This document shows positions 38,801 to 51,823 of a stretch of DNA of 64,000 nt, piece after piece (within the stretch, counting starts at the first letter, position 1; each line of letters starts with the position of its first letter). A model generated the notes under the pieces. The model searched no databases. It had not been told where the DNA came from and worked only from the letters and a program-made list of their open reading frames with translations. A program made the translations under genes and the position numbers. The stretch covers positions 273,606-337,605 of the forward strand of contig VZRZ01007358.1 in assembly GCA_013398175.1 (NCBI GenBank), given 5' to 3'. This DNA comes from Climacteris rufus. Its lineage: Eukaryota; Chordata; Aves; Passeriformes; Climacteridae.

Positions 38801-40319
38801 GGCCAGTAAGCAAAGGAGACCTCTGTCCCAAATCCTCACCTCAAAACACCCCCATCCCTGCCCCTGGGTGTGAATGAAGCTCCACCACAGCCAGGAGCTG
38901 CCACTCCATCAGGTTTATTTGATAACAACCCTGCCTGCTCCACCAGTGCTAAAACTCAGCAACTGATCTCCAAACCAATCAGGCTCGCCATAAAGACACA
39001 CTTAGTGCTGCAAGAACAAATTGTGTTGTAGCAGCACTGTCCCTTTTACGGAACCTTAAATTAAATTTCACATAAAAACTCTGCTTTAGATGTCCCTTAA
39101 TCGGTCTCCTGTTTATGACTTTACACAACCCTACCCTACATACAAATTTGTCAAACACAGCAATTTCTTCAGTAACATTCAGTGCACCAAATGTTTCCCC
39201 ATGCAAGTCAAGTGACGACCCAACTCCTCCCATAGGAAAGCCAACAGAATGCTTTTAATACTTCTTTTTTTCCAACAGTTCAGTTAACCTTAACCCTGTT
39301 TCTCTTCCATTTCCAGTCAGATGGCTTCCTCAGCTGAAAAATTTAATTCCCGATAAGACAACCTATCAACCAACAGAAAATGGACTTTTGAGTAAGGACA
39401 ACCAGCTGCACCAGTGGACGTTGTTCAATTCTGTTTAGATTTTTTTTATTGTCCTCATAATCGCCACAAGATCAGTGGACACAGAAATGAATTAAAGTGC
39501 AAAAAGTCCTGATGTGTCTCAATTCCACAGGTGCTGAGCAGCAGGGTCAGCCTGGCACTCCCTCCACTCGCAGGGAAGAGGCACAGGCAGCTGCACAGAG
39601 AGGCTCCCACACCAGGCAAATTCATTCTGAAGGTAACTTACCATCCTATTAATGTGCCTTACAGACAGCTGTAAATTCGCAGCATTACAGCACTTTATGA
39701 TGTTAAATAATGCATTGCACGTTGCACAGATATTTTATTGTACATTTTTCCACTTTGAAGACTTTCGAGGATCCTATACAAATTGCACACAGCTGTCTAT
39801 TACTGGTAGTTGACAAGTTATTAAAAATTATATTATCTGATCATTTGAAACAGAATGCAATAGTGCCACTGTTTACTACACTTTAACATGTGCATAAAAA
39901 GGAATGTTGTGGTCCAATTTTTAAGTGCTTACCCTTACGAAGAAATTAGTTTTTTAAATAAAGTTCTACTGCTTTTATTACAGCATCTGAATGTGCACTA
40001 CTGCATATTCTGCATATTAAAAAAATCCCACTGTGAAGAGCTGAACTACAGTGAAGAAACTGCCTCTGGAAATATTGGAATTCTCTGGCTTTCTTGTAAC
40101 TAAAATCCCCAAATAAATATTGTATTAGCATACCTGTTTGTGCTTCATTTGCTGATAACAGAGCTCAGTCAAGATTCGAGAAGCACGTAAATTACAGAGC
40201 AAGAACTATAAGTCAGGACAGTCACTTTCCAACTTGTTTGAACTTGACTGTATATTGCTAAGCTCAAGCAGAATGTAAACTGCTGCCCTGTAACAGTTTA
40301 GATCACATGTTAAACAGCT
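35846..40319. other. non-coding stretch, no gene recognised
   Basis: No recognisable gene. It contains the longest open frame of the window (36033-36596 plus, 187 codons), which has no domain I know, is interrupted by simple Ser/His/Gln-rich stretches and overlaps frames on the other strand. I read it as chance. Confidence 0.55.
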
Positions 40320-40540
40320 TTCAAGCATAGTTATTTGTATTTTAATATTGCCTGAAGGTCCTAAACCAAGATCATACCCCATGATCCTGAATTTTCCACC
40401 ATACAGTTCCTGTCTTGAAGACATTATGATCTAATGTAGACAAGATGCAACAAAGAAATACAACGAGTAATCAAGGGAAGAGAAGACTGGGAAGTCCTCA
40501 AGTTAAAGACACAGTTAGTTACTTCTCTAACTACTGAAAA
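40320..40540 (-). repeat. MIR-type SINE, reverse orientation (decayed)
   Basis: On the minus strand this reads like the tail of an amniote MIR-type SINE. It has AGATCATAATGTCTTCAAGA then CAGGAACTGTA (family: agattgtaagctcttcaggacagggactgt), then a CATGGGGTATGATCTTGG block (caatggggtcctgatcttgg), then TTTAGGACCTTCAGGCAATA (ttgggacctctaggcacta), ending AAAATACAAATAACT (taatacaaataataa). To the right, weaker agreement with the SINE core (the region matching gcacagagaggggaagtgac) extends to about 40540. A minus-strand open frame over it (40206-40424) is translated repeat, not a gene. Confidence 0.7.
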
Positions 40541-43500
40541 TCCCTCCAGGCAGGGAGCAAATAAAGATAAATAGTAGCTACCACAGGAGCTCCTTTAAGA
40601 AGCAAATACTTAAATAGTCCTGAGAAGAAGCTACGGTGCTTTGAAACCCGAAACCTAACTAGCATTATGTAATGTAATTTATAACCTTAAACATTAACAA
40701 TTTGTGGCAGAGGAACAATAAGCCATCTACTTTCTTACTATTTTTTAGACAATTGCAAAGGAATCGTCGCAAGTGATCACGCAGCAAGAACTCGTACAAC
40801 CCCTTCAAGTCATCTTGGTTTGTTTAGCTATTCCCATATTGCCAAAACACAAAGGTCCTTCATTAAAGGCTGGTAGAATATAGCTAGTCCAGGAAGGGGT
40901 CATTGTAATCACTCGTTTTTCACTGCATTTTCAAGAACTACATTCACCAAGGTTTCTCCTTGCCTTAACTAAAGGCCCCTTTCCTATTTACCACAGCAAT
41001 CTAAGGAACCACAGATTCCCATGAGCACCCTTGTCCGCTCATCTTATTCCTCCTTTGCAGATTTAAACCTGCAAATTGTATTTGTAGATTTTAATTTGCA
41101 AGACTCATCTCTTATCACCACAAACAGTTTTGTAAGCCTAGTGAGATATTCTCCTGTACTAAGAGAACACTGGGAGAAGAGGTCTTCCATTCTGGATACC
41201 ACCTCAATAAAAATTAAGTAAAACCCCCTCAATTTCAAATATCCAGTGTGGTAAGACATTCAGCAATACAACTTGTAACACTCAAAGCATGTAACAAAAA
41301 AAATAAACCACAAGTTCAAGTCATTTTCCATGACCACATTCATATTCCCAAAAGCAAAGCTTCACTGTGACTGATTTGTTCTTCCAGTGTACAACACCTA
41401 ATGTTTAAAGACAAGTAATGGCATTTGTCACGTGTTACAATGGAGGATGGAGGGAACCAAACCCATAAATCCAACCTGAAAGCTTGTCCAGGGCTGACAC
41501 TGCAGTGTAGGACCTGTCTCCAAGCTGATTAAGGTCACCACCAAAAGAAAACCACCACCAGTGACAACAAATCCTGACACTGCAACATCACAGGTGGAGA
41601 GATAAAAAAACCCCACAATTTACTAAATAACCACCATGACCTGCAGTTGTAAAGACTATGCATATAATCTCTGTTCTGGTATTTTTTTATTATGAATGCT
41701 TATCCTCCAAAAAATATAATCTATAATACCGGGTTTCTGAGCAAAATATATGTAAAATGGAACCCAGCCAAATACTACTGATTACACCACTGTCTCGAAA
41801 GTCTGTTGGCAAGGTGTGCCTTGTTTCAAAATAATCCTAAATCCCGAAGCCTTCATTCTTTATGAAAATAAAATAATCTGTTATCTCTTGCTTATCTCAA
41901 GTTACCAAATATTTACTTCCCTGGACAAGGAGAAAGACCTTCTTCAGGTCCTTTATTCCCACTGAGTGGCCATGAACATGAATATGCATAGCACTACAAA
42001 AGAATATAAAAATAGAAAGAAAGATAACAGGAAAAAAACACACTACTATCAGTATTTGAATAATGAGGCAGCTTTATCTTCATCAGTATATCAATTTATT
42101 CACATGGGGTGACAAGAATATATTAAAGCTATTCTGAAGTTGGGCCATTAAACTGCTTAGACAACCTGTTAACCAGTGCTGTTGGCAATTAGGAATACAT
42201 TCTCACTGGAGGCCTTCTGTAGAGCCATGCTTCAAAGGTTCAGTGTGCTGTACATTAACTTACCAAGAAACATCCTGAGAACTGCTCCTCTGTCATGCAA
42301 GCTCAGTGCTGCCAACTAATTAAGCCTACAGTTCATATTCTGAAGAAGTCAATGTCCTCCTGCCAGTTTAGCATCTGCACAACCATGGGAAAGGTAACTC
42401 AGATTAAAAAAGCAGCCAGGCTACATTAAGCCAATGCTAGGTTGGGTATAAATGTCCTCTATCTCTAAGTAAATTCTGCACCACATTTGGACTAAAGTGT
42501 TTTTATTTTAGGCTCCTGCAGCATGCATTATTTTGTACAGGTACTCACGTATGCACATGTACGTGCTTGCAAGGCAAATTTATTTGTTACTTTTCTATTA
42601 AGAGAAAACTTGGCATTTCTCTAGCAAAAAGCTGTAAAAGCTGTCTGGAATGTTGATCCTAATCACCAGTGAAAAACTTGTTGAAAGCAGGGATCCACGC
42701 CTTGCTGCAAATAGAGCTGTTCCACAAAGACTGGGGGAACAAACAAGAAACTCAAAAGAAATGCAAAAAAAGCAATGATGGGTAAAGAGCAAGCAGCCCA
42801 ACAACAAAATGGTAACTGCCAAAGTTTCGATTCCTTTTGCATTAAGGGGATGGACTAAAAATGGTTCATTCTCAAGGCCTATGAGAAAACTGGAGGAAAA
42901 TGGTGTTGCTGAATGCATGGATGGATTATCCAAACCACCTGGATGGGTTGCATCAGCCTTCCGTGACAGCAACAGGGATGTGAAAGGGGGGATGACAGCA
43001 GGATGCTGAAGGCACTCAGGGAATTACTGTAACCAGAGGGTAAGCCCAGCTCTGCAATCCTCAGTGCACTGTAGCTCTGGGACCCAGAAAAAGCCTTTCA
43101 AATACTCACATGGGGTGTGATTACTGCAGGTCTGATAGCAGATATATCAAGCTAGACTGGTACCAGAGGATTACAGAACAGCAAATGCAAATGTCTGTTT
43201 AAAAAAAAGGAAAAACTAATTTTGTTATCTAAATGTTGGCTGATTTGATCTCAGGAGTAATGAAATGTTTTAAAACATTTCAAAAGACAGATAATTAGAG
43301 ACCTGAAGGAAAAGAAAAAAAACCAGGATAAGACACAACTTAGGTTAACCAGCAGTAACTCATGTCACATTTTCCCAGTATAATTTGCAAATAAAACACA
43401 GTATTTTCTAAACATAATGCGGTAGGTCTCATTTATCTGCCTATCAGAAAGCAACACTACAGTGTTATGTAGGAAATAACCAATTTAGTGGGAGAAAATA

Positions 43501-46500
43501 AAAAACAATGTAAGAATCCTGAGACAAATAAGGGGGCTAAAGTCAAAAGGCCAAATATGAATAAGAAAAAAAGAGGTTGTAGTGGTTACTAATAGACTTT
43601 TTTTTCCCAAGGGTTGATCCAGAGACATATGTTTTGATTATACACATGTACACACATACATATATAAAAACAAAAGCAAGTTGAAGGCAAAAACAAAACA
43701 CCACTCAAGTTTGTTCAATGTCAATGTAGAGAATAACATCTGTCATAAACTAAGAACATGGTAATTTTAAGGACAAATAACAAATACAGACCCAAATATT
43801 TAGTACTACATACAAAACTGCACTCAAGAAGAAAACAAGAATTTCTGTGACACTCAGGCAAAATATTATTAAGAAAGGAAAAATTTGGTATATTAGATGA
43901 AGGACAGGTAAGTGAAGATTTGCTGCTTGCATTAGGCAAGCCCTGGTCACTCACATTCACAAAACCTTACTTCAAAACAAAACCCTGCAGACAAAGGATC
44001 CTTGAACACATTTAGGCTAAAAACAGGACTTGTTTTTATATTCTTGTAATTTTGTATTTTTTAATTTAATGTAAATGCTTTACCCATTCAGCAAGCAACA
44101 GCCACAGAAAAAATACTTTTTTGAAGTGGTACTCGATATGATGACAAGGAGGGCTCTGGTGCAATTGCCTGTGAAAGCAGTGGACCAGATGTGATGTGTA
44201 TTTGCAGTACAGAAAAAAATACAGGGAAAATCTGAAGTGGCATTGGCATTGCTTTTCTCTTTACAAGTGAATTCATTACCACATACCTTGGTGAAAGAAA
44301 CTGAAAGCTGGTAAACAACAAAGGACAACTAGTGAAGGTACCAAATAGTAAAGGAAGCAGGTAAGGGAATGCACAGTTCTCTGTATCCTCTTCATAAAAT
44401 ACCACTGATACTGGCATTCAAACACCAGTTTCATTTTAAAGGAAGGTCTGTGACAAGAAGAGACAGGGCAGGGGGATACAAACAGCAAAAGGATTTGTTT
44501 TGCTTTGCAGGCCAAAAGGAAAAAAAGACTTCTGGAGTCATCCAGTGCTTTCTGTAAACCTGAAAGGTCAGAATTATTTCTTAATTCCCCAATAAAATTT
44601 CCCAGAATGTTTTTGTTCAGTTAAATTCTACCTCCCAACATTGACCTCAACATCGTTTTTCAATCTGACCTTCACTACAGGCACTGCAACAACATGATGA
44701 TGAGGGCACAAGGAATGACACATTTTACTTCATGGCTAAATTATTTTGGTTTTAATTTAGAAACAAATTTTCAAATCCAGTGGAGAGACTACTCTTAGAT
44801 CAACCTAACGCCAGAGGCAAGTGCTCCAACAGATAACTGATTTGAGAAGTAAGCATTACATCACATTGCCTCTCTCAGAGTGCTGTAATGACTCCCAGAT
44901 AATGCAACCAAATATCTCCCTTGCACAAGAAAACTCACATGCCAACAGCTGGGAACACCAGGGCAGCCTGGATGGCATATTCAGCACATGTGGATTCCTG
45001 ACAATTCACTGCTTTTTTATTTTTTTGCTGCTGACAATAAGATAATAAACCTAACAGCATCCCTCTAGTAAAACAAGAGCTATTTAGCCCCTAGAAGGCT
45101 GCACAACTCCTGTGAGGAATTAGAATGGATTTATAAGATTTGTAAAGGACTAAAATCTAGTTATTACAGTCATGCTTAAGCAGGGGAGAGAAGATGGCCT
45201 CCTGCATGTGTGCAAGGCCTGCTGCAGTGGCCAAAGCCACAGAGGACAGGCTGCCCCCAGCAAGACACTGAGTGCCCCACACCGAACACTGAGGGAAAGG
45301 CACAAAAGTGAGTGGGAAATACCAGACTGGGGTGCAGTGAGAAGAACAGGCTCCTAACCCCTCAGACAAGCAATCCTATATTCTACTGAAATAAGAGCTG
45401 GTTAAGATTATTCCATGTTGCAGATCTGTTACTGCTGGTAAACATACCATTATATTTTTATCAGGTTGGTGCCTCTTGAGGTAGGAAGGAAAAAAATATT
45501 AAATCTTTCCTGCAACAACTTGCAGAAATGGTTACTATGTAAATATCTCCTTATTAATTCTACAATGTCAGTCAACACACTCTATTCAAACATATGATAT
45601 ATATAAAAATTCTTTCCACTTCTCTTTTCCTTATTTTAACCAGCGTAAGTTCTCCTTCTTTTCAGAAATAGCCCTACTTGAAGTTCCACTGATGAAAAGG
45701 AAAAGCAAGCCCTTTAAACCGAGCTATTAAGGCTTTTGTATCTCAAGCTAAGATGAGCAAAAGATGCATATCATTACCTTCTGCACAAAAATTATGCATT
45801 TCCAGTACAAAGTTAGTGAAGTCCTTGCATTGCAAATACACAAAAAAGAGTAATCTACATTAATTGCTATTTATTGAACAGCACATGTCCCTGAACATTT
45901 TCTTTTAAATCCAGAAGCCATCCCAGGCTGAGCCAGCCCTACAAAGAACAGGAAGGTGGAGTCAGGAGCCAGAAAAGGATGGGGGGAAAACCCTAAAATC
46001 AACCTGTGTTGATTCAGACCATTTAAGGGAAGGTTGCTTCATATATAGACTTACACACATTTGGTCCCCAAAGCCTTTTATAAGCTGCAGACACCATGAT
46101 GAAACACTTTTCATTTTGAAAACACACTACTGCTTTCCTGGAGTTTTTCTCGTAACAATAGCAAATACATGCTGCCAGAAATACTAAGTAAGAGTGGTCC
46201 TACAGGAGCTGGCAAATTCCATCACAAACCTCAAGTGAAAGTGCTGCTGAATGGTAATAAACACTCCAGCACTTGCAGTCCCTCTTCCACACACCAGCAC
46301 TGGAATAACAATATGCATAACACCCTTCCTGCGCAACGTGAGCGGCACACACATCTGAAGGAACTGCTCTATGCCCAATACAGTGGTTATCAGAGGCAAC
46401 ATTTCAACCATAATGAGAAGCAAGGGAAAGAAGCCAGGACATCAAATGTCTAAAATACAGGACTGAACAGACAGCTATTGCCAGAACATCGGAACACGTT

Positions 46501-47299
46501 TTGGACAGGCGGCTCAAACCCACTGTCACTTCCTCACACCAAGCAAATAGGCAACTTTGGGAATTTGAATTCTGGATCTTTAACACACCGTCTTTGTTTC
46601 TTCTCCTCTCTGCTCCCTCTGAACATTTTAGTTTCAACCTGATGAAGGTGGCAGAAAAAAGGAATAATTTCAACCAGCTGGATGTTCATTATCTTGTCAT
46701 AATGCACAAGACTCACATGTTCTAAAAGGCTTCTATTCTTTCCTTTAAATATTTTTATTCAAATAACCTCAAATGCTGTAGAACCTGAAGTTAAGACTAC
46801 AATACCCAGAGGGGAACCCATAAGTTCTCTTTTCCACCCCTGAGAAGAAAATAGGTATTTATATATCTGCATGCCAGAGAAGTACAACCCACTGTGCCCT
46901 CCTGTAATGCTGCTGTATTACCAAGTTACTGCCAGCATAAGCCAGCCAAAATCATCTGGGGGGCACACTAGATCCAAAAACACAGCTAAGCCCCCATCTC
47001 CCACAGTAGCCTACAGCAAGTGAACGGTAAAACCAGTAGCAGTATCAAAAAATCCCTTTGTATCAGTTTTAACAATTGTCAGCTATGGATTTTTCATGTT
47101 ACAGGATTTAATAGGCACTAACCATCCTCCTTTAGCTCTCTCTGCTTGAACATCTGACTGCTGAGAGATGAGTTTTCAAGTATTCCTGCCAGCACATTCA
47201 AACCTCTGTCTGAGAACCCCAGTGGCCATGCAGGAGTTAGAGATGAGCTTACTAGTCAGGAAACTACTAGAAATCATAAATAATGTTTTTTCTTACCCC
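40541..47299. other. non-coding stretch, no gene recognised
   Basis: No exon or repeat family was recognised. Overlapping minus-strand frames at about 42598-42972 and 44080-44515 (up to 124 codons) are hydrophobic and pyrimidine-derived, with no family resemblance. A 22-bp palindrome lies at 43261. Confidence 0.55.
43261..43282. repeat. perfect 22-bp palindrome
   Basis: TGAAATGTTTT is followed directly by its reverse complement AAAACATTTCA with no loop. It lies in AT-rich non-coding DNA. Without a known binding site or neighbouring gene its role is unknown. Palindromes of this size arise occasionally by chance or template switching. Confidence 0.9.
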
Positions 47300-48260
47300 C
47301 TTTGGTCCGTTTTTGTCTCAACTGCACAGAGCCTATAGCTCACCTGTGACTGGTCAAGCAAAGGCTCTACTGGGGAGTTTTGAAATGTTAAGTGATTTTA
47401 GCAAGGGACCTTCTGGTAACCTTTCTGGAAAGCTTTGCCTGCTGTGCCCGCTTGCTCACCTACATCCACATGCTCACAGGCTCCTTCAAACATCTTTCCT
47501 CTCTGAGAACTAATATTGACTCTTCCCCACGTTCTCATTAAGTCTATTTTTTATTACAGTTTCTATCAATATGCCCTGTACATTTACTGTCTGCATCTCC
47601 TTGCAACACTCATCAAGCTCTGAAGGAAAAAAAGACAAAAAAGGCAAAAAATCCTGGCATCCCATTTGTAATCTTCTATTCTTCGTCATCAAGGCTGACT
47701 TAAGTAATAGGTCACACACCAGAGTTAGAGGCTCATCAAGTTCACATTCAAATGCTTTTAGAAATCTTGATTTAATACCATCTGGTCCTGATGATTTGTT
47801 ACAGTTCCTTTCACCAATTAATTATAAAGCCTATTCCACTGACACTTCAATTTGAGACAGTTCCTTAGAAAAGTCTCCTGTAAGAAAAAGAGTCCAAGGT
47901 ATACAATCACTCTACCATCCTGTCCTATGCAAAGAAATAGTTTAGTTTCTACATTTTCCTTCCTATCTTTATTAAACGCTCCCTTTACACCTGGAAGCGA
48001 ATCTATTTGGAAAAGGTTTCAATAGTGATTTTTCCTTACAGCCATTAATAAGCTGATCTTCAATCTCGGAAGCAGACTTTCCTATTTCTTTCTCACATTC
48101 AGCTTTCCAGAATTCATGCCCTTTCCTAGTTTCCTTGTTTTATGATGGCTTCCTCTTTCCGAGAGATGTCTTTTTACTTTTAGTAACTATCTTTGGTTTG
48201 ACAATATTGGATTTTCCCTTCAAAAACCACTTTTTTATTGGTGGTGTGAGTCTAAGCCTC
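47300..48260 (-). mobile_element. decayed CR1-superfamily LINE, reverse-transcriptase region
   Basis: An old non-LTR retrotransposon fragment lies on the minus strand. Minus-strand translation still gives NKSSGPDGIK at 47771-47800 (family: KSSGPDGI), GILIETVIKNRL and VGKSQY within 47513-47575 (family: GKLVETIVKNRI then LLGKSQH), and FQKGYQKVP at 47404-47430 (family: the DFQKAFDKVP box, whose catalytic Asp side is altered). Between 47860 and 48200 the plus strand follows the region upstream of the RT domain: a CTTTATTAAACGCTCCCTTTAC block, a CAGAATTCATGCCCTTTCC block and a GATGTCTTTTTAC block. These motifs lie in the order expected of a single LINE, but in different frames with indels, so it is non-functional. 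It may extend to about 48430. It resembles an old CR1/L3-like lineage. The exact family needs a search. Confidence 0.82.
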
Positions 48261-49239
48261 TTTACACACTGTCATTACACAGTCATCGTACATCCTGCAG
48301 CCACTTTAATCTCTGGTAAAGTTGTTTTTTTACAAAGGAAAAGAGTGAAGGAATTCTCATCTTCAAAATTTTCATGTCACTCTCATTACAGATGTTGCCC
48401 ATGACAGTGATGGAGGATTTATTGCTCTAAAATCAAGTACAAGACAGTCACTGTCAGAGTGGCTTTACTCTACTTCCACTACAAACCAACTGCACCAAAA
48501 TGTGATTCTCTTCTCAGGGACTCTCCACCAAGCTGTTCCACAGAACAGTTGCTCACAACATTTCATGCATAATCCCTGCATAAAACTTGTCTTGACATGA
48601 AGGCAGCCCTCATAAGGATATAACAGGCGCAGGTTTTTGTTCCTGAAAGCTCTGTAATCTTTTAGCTGCATATAGTAACTTCTCTTGATGCACCAAAATA
48701 ATTGCAGTAATTCAAGTGAAAATAATCACTATTATATATATCTGGACATATCCCCAGCAAATATGAAAAAATACCAGCTTTCATCTGCTACATCCAGAGA
48801 GGTGGGATGCCCTACAATTACTACACAAGTATCTTCTGTTGATCAAACCCAAGTACCACCTTTGGTTTCACCCCAAACACTTTCACTGAGGAAGGCTGAA
48901 CAATTGGCCCCTAGTGTCAAGATTACTAATGCAGAAACACCACCAGAACCTCCAGCTGAGATTGGAGCCGACAGTAAAAAGAAGATACTTCACAAACAGA
49001 CAGGAATATTACCCACTCCATACATTTCAGCTTCAAAAAGCCTACAAATAATAGTGAGATTTGTAGCTGCATTGTCCCAAAGACGGGCTGCATGAGAATT
49101 ACATGATCAGCACTCTATTCTTTCACTTATTTTTGCCTAAGAGCAAACCATAAAGCTATAGTAATAAAAAAATGAAAAATTACTGCTTCCAGAAACTGAT
49201 GGGCTTTGGAGACTTTGCTTGAATTTTTGTCAGAGCCAG
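48261..49239. other. non-coding stretch, possible further LINE sequence
   Basis: The left part (to about 48430) may continue the LINE toward its 5' side, but the match fades. The plus-strand frame 48685-49095 (136 codons) is Ser/Thr/Pro/Gln-rich, starts MMHQNNCSNSSENN, and matches no family I recognise. It has no convincing upstream signal or splice site. Confidence 0.45.
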
Positions 49240-49365
49240 AAGATTAAAAAATCCCAAAAGTTAAAGGCGGAAGAAACCTGTAAGGTTACCCTGTGTCCCA
49301 GATTGCTCCCACCATGTATTTCCTAATATAATCACTTACTCCCAGGTTACAAAGCCCTGTAAAAT
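49240..49365 (-). mobile_element. possible CR1-type 3' end scrap
   Basis: The plus strand shows AGTTAAAGGCGGAAGAAACC, then a GGTTACCCTGTGTCCCAGATT block and ATGTATTTCCTAATAT. This resembles the reverse complement of old amniote CR1 3' ends (ggaagggacct..., then tctgtcccag..., then gtatattttctaatg...). The match is short and gapped and could be coincidental. If real, it is a separate insertion from the LINE at 47.3-48.3 kb, because a 3' end lies on the wrong side to belong to it. Confidence 0.35.
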
Positions 49366-50581
49366 AGTCAGAGTAGAAATAAAATGAGCACAGTTTCTGT
49401 AAAATGCTTCCTCAACTCATTAGAAATCTTTGCAAGTTTTACCAAAACAGAGAATAAAAACCAAACCAGTCAGTAATTTCAGTGGAATATCACAAGGAAA
49501 TTAATGAGTTTATGATAAGGCGACCTCACTGGGGACAGCAGGAAGGTATGAGATAAAACAAGCTTCCACTCTGGAGTGGAATAGGATTATAAAATGAGAA
49601 AGCAAAGCAGGATCAGTTTCGAAGCTTAATTCTTAGAAGGCTGCTACTGAAAAGCAAGATTCATCAAGATGCCTTGCTGTAAAATTATGGCAAAGCAGGC
49701 AAGTAGCAAGCTAACAAAATAACTAATGTGTTTGTATGGTCAGTACAGATTGCTTTAAATATCACACTCTGTCAGTAGAAGCTGTTTTTCAACTCTGCAT
49801 TTGAAGAACAGCTTTTGAACATGGCTAATACTCATTGGAAAATTAGGGTTGGGGTTTACCCCTGCAAATTACTCAGAGACAAACATCTCTGTTTTAAAAG
49901 TATGCCAAAGCTGAATAATTAATGAACACAACTGTGCACGGATGTCAGGTGAGACAGCAGCAAGAGTAGTAGAAATCATGTGGATCACTTGAGACCCAGA
50001 GGTCTGAACTAGTCACTAAGTCTGATTGTGAGGTACCCACTGCCAAAAGCAAGATATGGCTCTTGGGAGAAACCAGGACCTCTCTCCTGGGAAAGCTAGA
50101 GACAGGAAGCAAGGGGAAGGGAAGGAGAGACAAAGAGACAAAACCCCCAGCAAAACAAGCAGCAGGATGTCTGAATATCCATCTTGCCTGGAGCGGAGTG
50201 GACCTGTCACACCAGAGGCACAGGAACAGCAGCAAAGCAACACTTTGAACTGCCCTAGCCGAACTAAAAGGCAATCAAAGCTGAAGAGAAGCCTAGCTTA
50301 CAGTAGGAACCCCTCCCTGTTTCTGTTTAATCTATTTCCTGTTTGGAATATTTTGAAAATACTGGAGGAAATTATTTACAGCACCACTTCTATGTTAGCC
50401 AACTGCTTATGCACTTCCATTGACAGTCTTCCAGCAGAGACACTGAGAACTGTCCAGAGTCACTGCTGCAAGTACAATACATCAAAATTAATCTGGCACC
50501 TGCGTAAAATTTGGCAGTCATACTCAATAAACCGTTTCGACCATGATGTAGCAGTGACTGACAACTAAAAACAGAGTGAGC
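49366..50581. other. non-coding stretch with purine block
   Basis: No gene was recognised. A purine-rich block (GGAAGC, GGGGAAGGG, GGAGAGAC words) spans about 50098-50140. The plus-strand frame 50056-50568 (170 codons) starts inside it, so its Lys/Arg/Gln-rich beginning comes from simple sequence. The rest resembles nothing known. Confidence 0.5.
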
Positions 50582-50636
50582 CGGGTACAAAGCTCCTCTC
50601 CACGCCTCATTACGGTGCCGCGCCAGTCAATATACG
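50582..50636. other. short CpG cluster
   Basis: Six CpG dinucleotides lie in about 55 bases. The cluster is at the start of a 98-codon plus-strand frame (50576-50872) and is overlapped by a minus-strand frame. Neither is recognisable. It is too small for a promoter island on its own. Confidence 0.4.
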
Positions 50637-51773
50637 CAGAGCTACAACTATTGCTGCAAGGGCCATTACTCATTACAGTAGCCTACAGAGACACCAAATG
50701 CCCTCTGGAATCTCCAATAGCGCCATTTGCCTGGAAAACAGCAGCAGTAAATGCCATGATACTAGGAGAGTCCCTAGAAGAAAACAGGAGCAAGGCTGCC
50801 AACATCACCGATGGGTTGCACCTTACCCAGCAATGCGTGGCTGAACATATAGAGGAGAGCAACTTCATTTAAATCGAGAGAATAAGCACATCTGTAACCA
50901 AAGCACCATCATGTAGCCATGAAATATCACACAGACATTTCATCACCGTTTTACATTGCTGACATCTCTGTGTTTCTCAAGGCATTGCCTTGCCAGCAAT
51001 CAAAAACCTGAGTGCTAGTGGAGAAGTCCCTGTGCCTCATGCCTATCCATGGGCATTCTGCAGTCACAAAAATATGTGCTATCTGGGTAACTCATTGTTC
51101 TTCTTTTGTATTGTACAACATTAAACAAGGTTGTGCATAATCATTTGAAGGCATGCAAATCACTTTTATTTTGTGTATTACCTAGGAAATTAAGTGCTGC
51201 CTTCTTCTTTTATCTTGTTAGTACAAGTCATTACATCTTTTTCATGTGCCAAGATAAATTTAACACATATTCATTGGTTTCTAAGGAAAAAGAAACTGTA
51301 GGCATCAGATTACACCTAAAATGCATTTAATTTCCTCTGCTCTTTTAATTGTATGTAAAGAGCCTGATTCTACCCTGGTACAAACTTCAGCTTCCCCAAG
51401 CTTACTACTAAAATGTTATTTGCCTGTCAATACCATCTGTTTCCTGTTTCACTTTTTGAAAAAGCTAACTACCTTTAAAAGATGCCACTTTTTTTGTTGA
51501 CATACTATTTCCAAATTATAGCTCTATCTCTGTTAGTAAAACCTTATACGACCACTGAATACAAAATGGGTTTCCTGGCCCAAACCACCTTTTCCTTTCT
51601 GACACAGTGAGGTCTCTCCTGCTTTAATTTTAATGAAGCTCCTGCTCCGGTGTTCATACTTTGTGGGCACACATCCATCACTGCTCCCCACGGGAGCAAA
51701 GCATTAATCCATGCCGCTGAGCCAGCAGAGGGAGCACAGAACGTATTTAGACCAAGATTCATAATTGATTCTT
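50637..51773. other. non-coding stretch, no gene recognised
   Basis: AT-rich non-coding DNA leads up to the assembly gap. No repeat family was recognised. Confidence 0.55.
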
Positions 51774-51823
51774 AAAAAAAANNNNNNNNNNNNNNNNNNN
51801 NNNNNNNNNNAAAAAAAAAAAAA
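51774..51823. other. assembly gap inside poly-A
   Basis: Eight A, then 29 N (51782-51810), then 13 A and a GAAAGAA tail. The flanks show that an A-rich simple repeat could not be resolved. The real length is unknown, and the N count may be a placeholder or an estimate. An A-rich retroposon tail hidden here cannot be excluded. Confidence 0.97.

Noticed and set aside
48685..49095. Open frame of 136 codons that looks protein-like (Ser/Thr/Pro/Gln-rich)
   Set aside because: I could not tie it to any family. Its flanking AG and GT sites are weak. Frames of this length are expected a few times by chance in the window. A conservation test would be needed to revive it.
50056..50568. Open frame of 170 codons, Lys/Arg/Gln-rich start
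   Set aside because: The basic start is the translation of a polypurine block, and the rest has no resemblance to a known protein.
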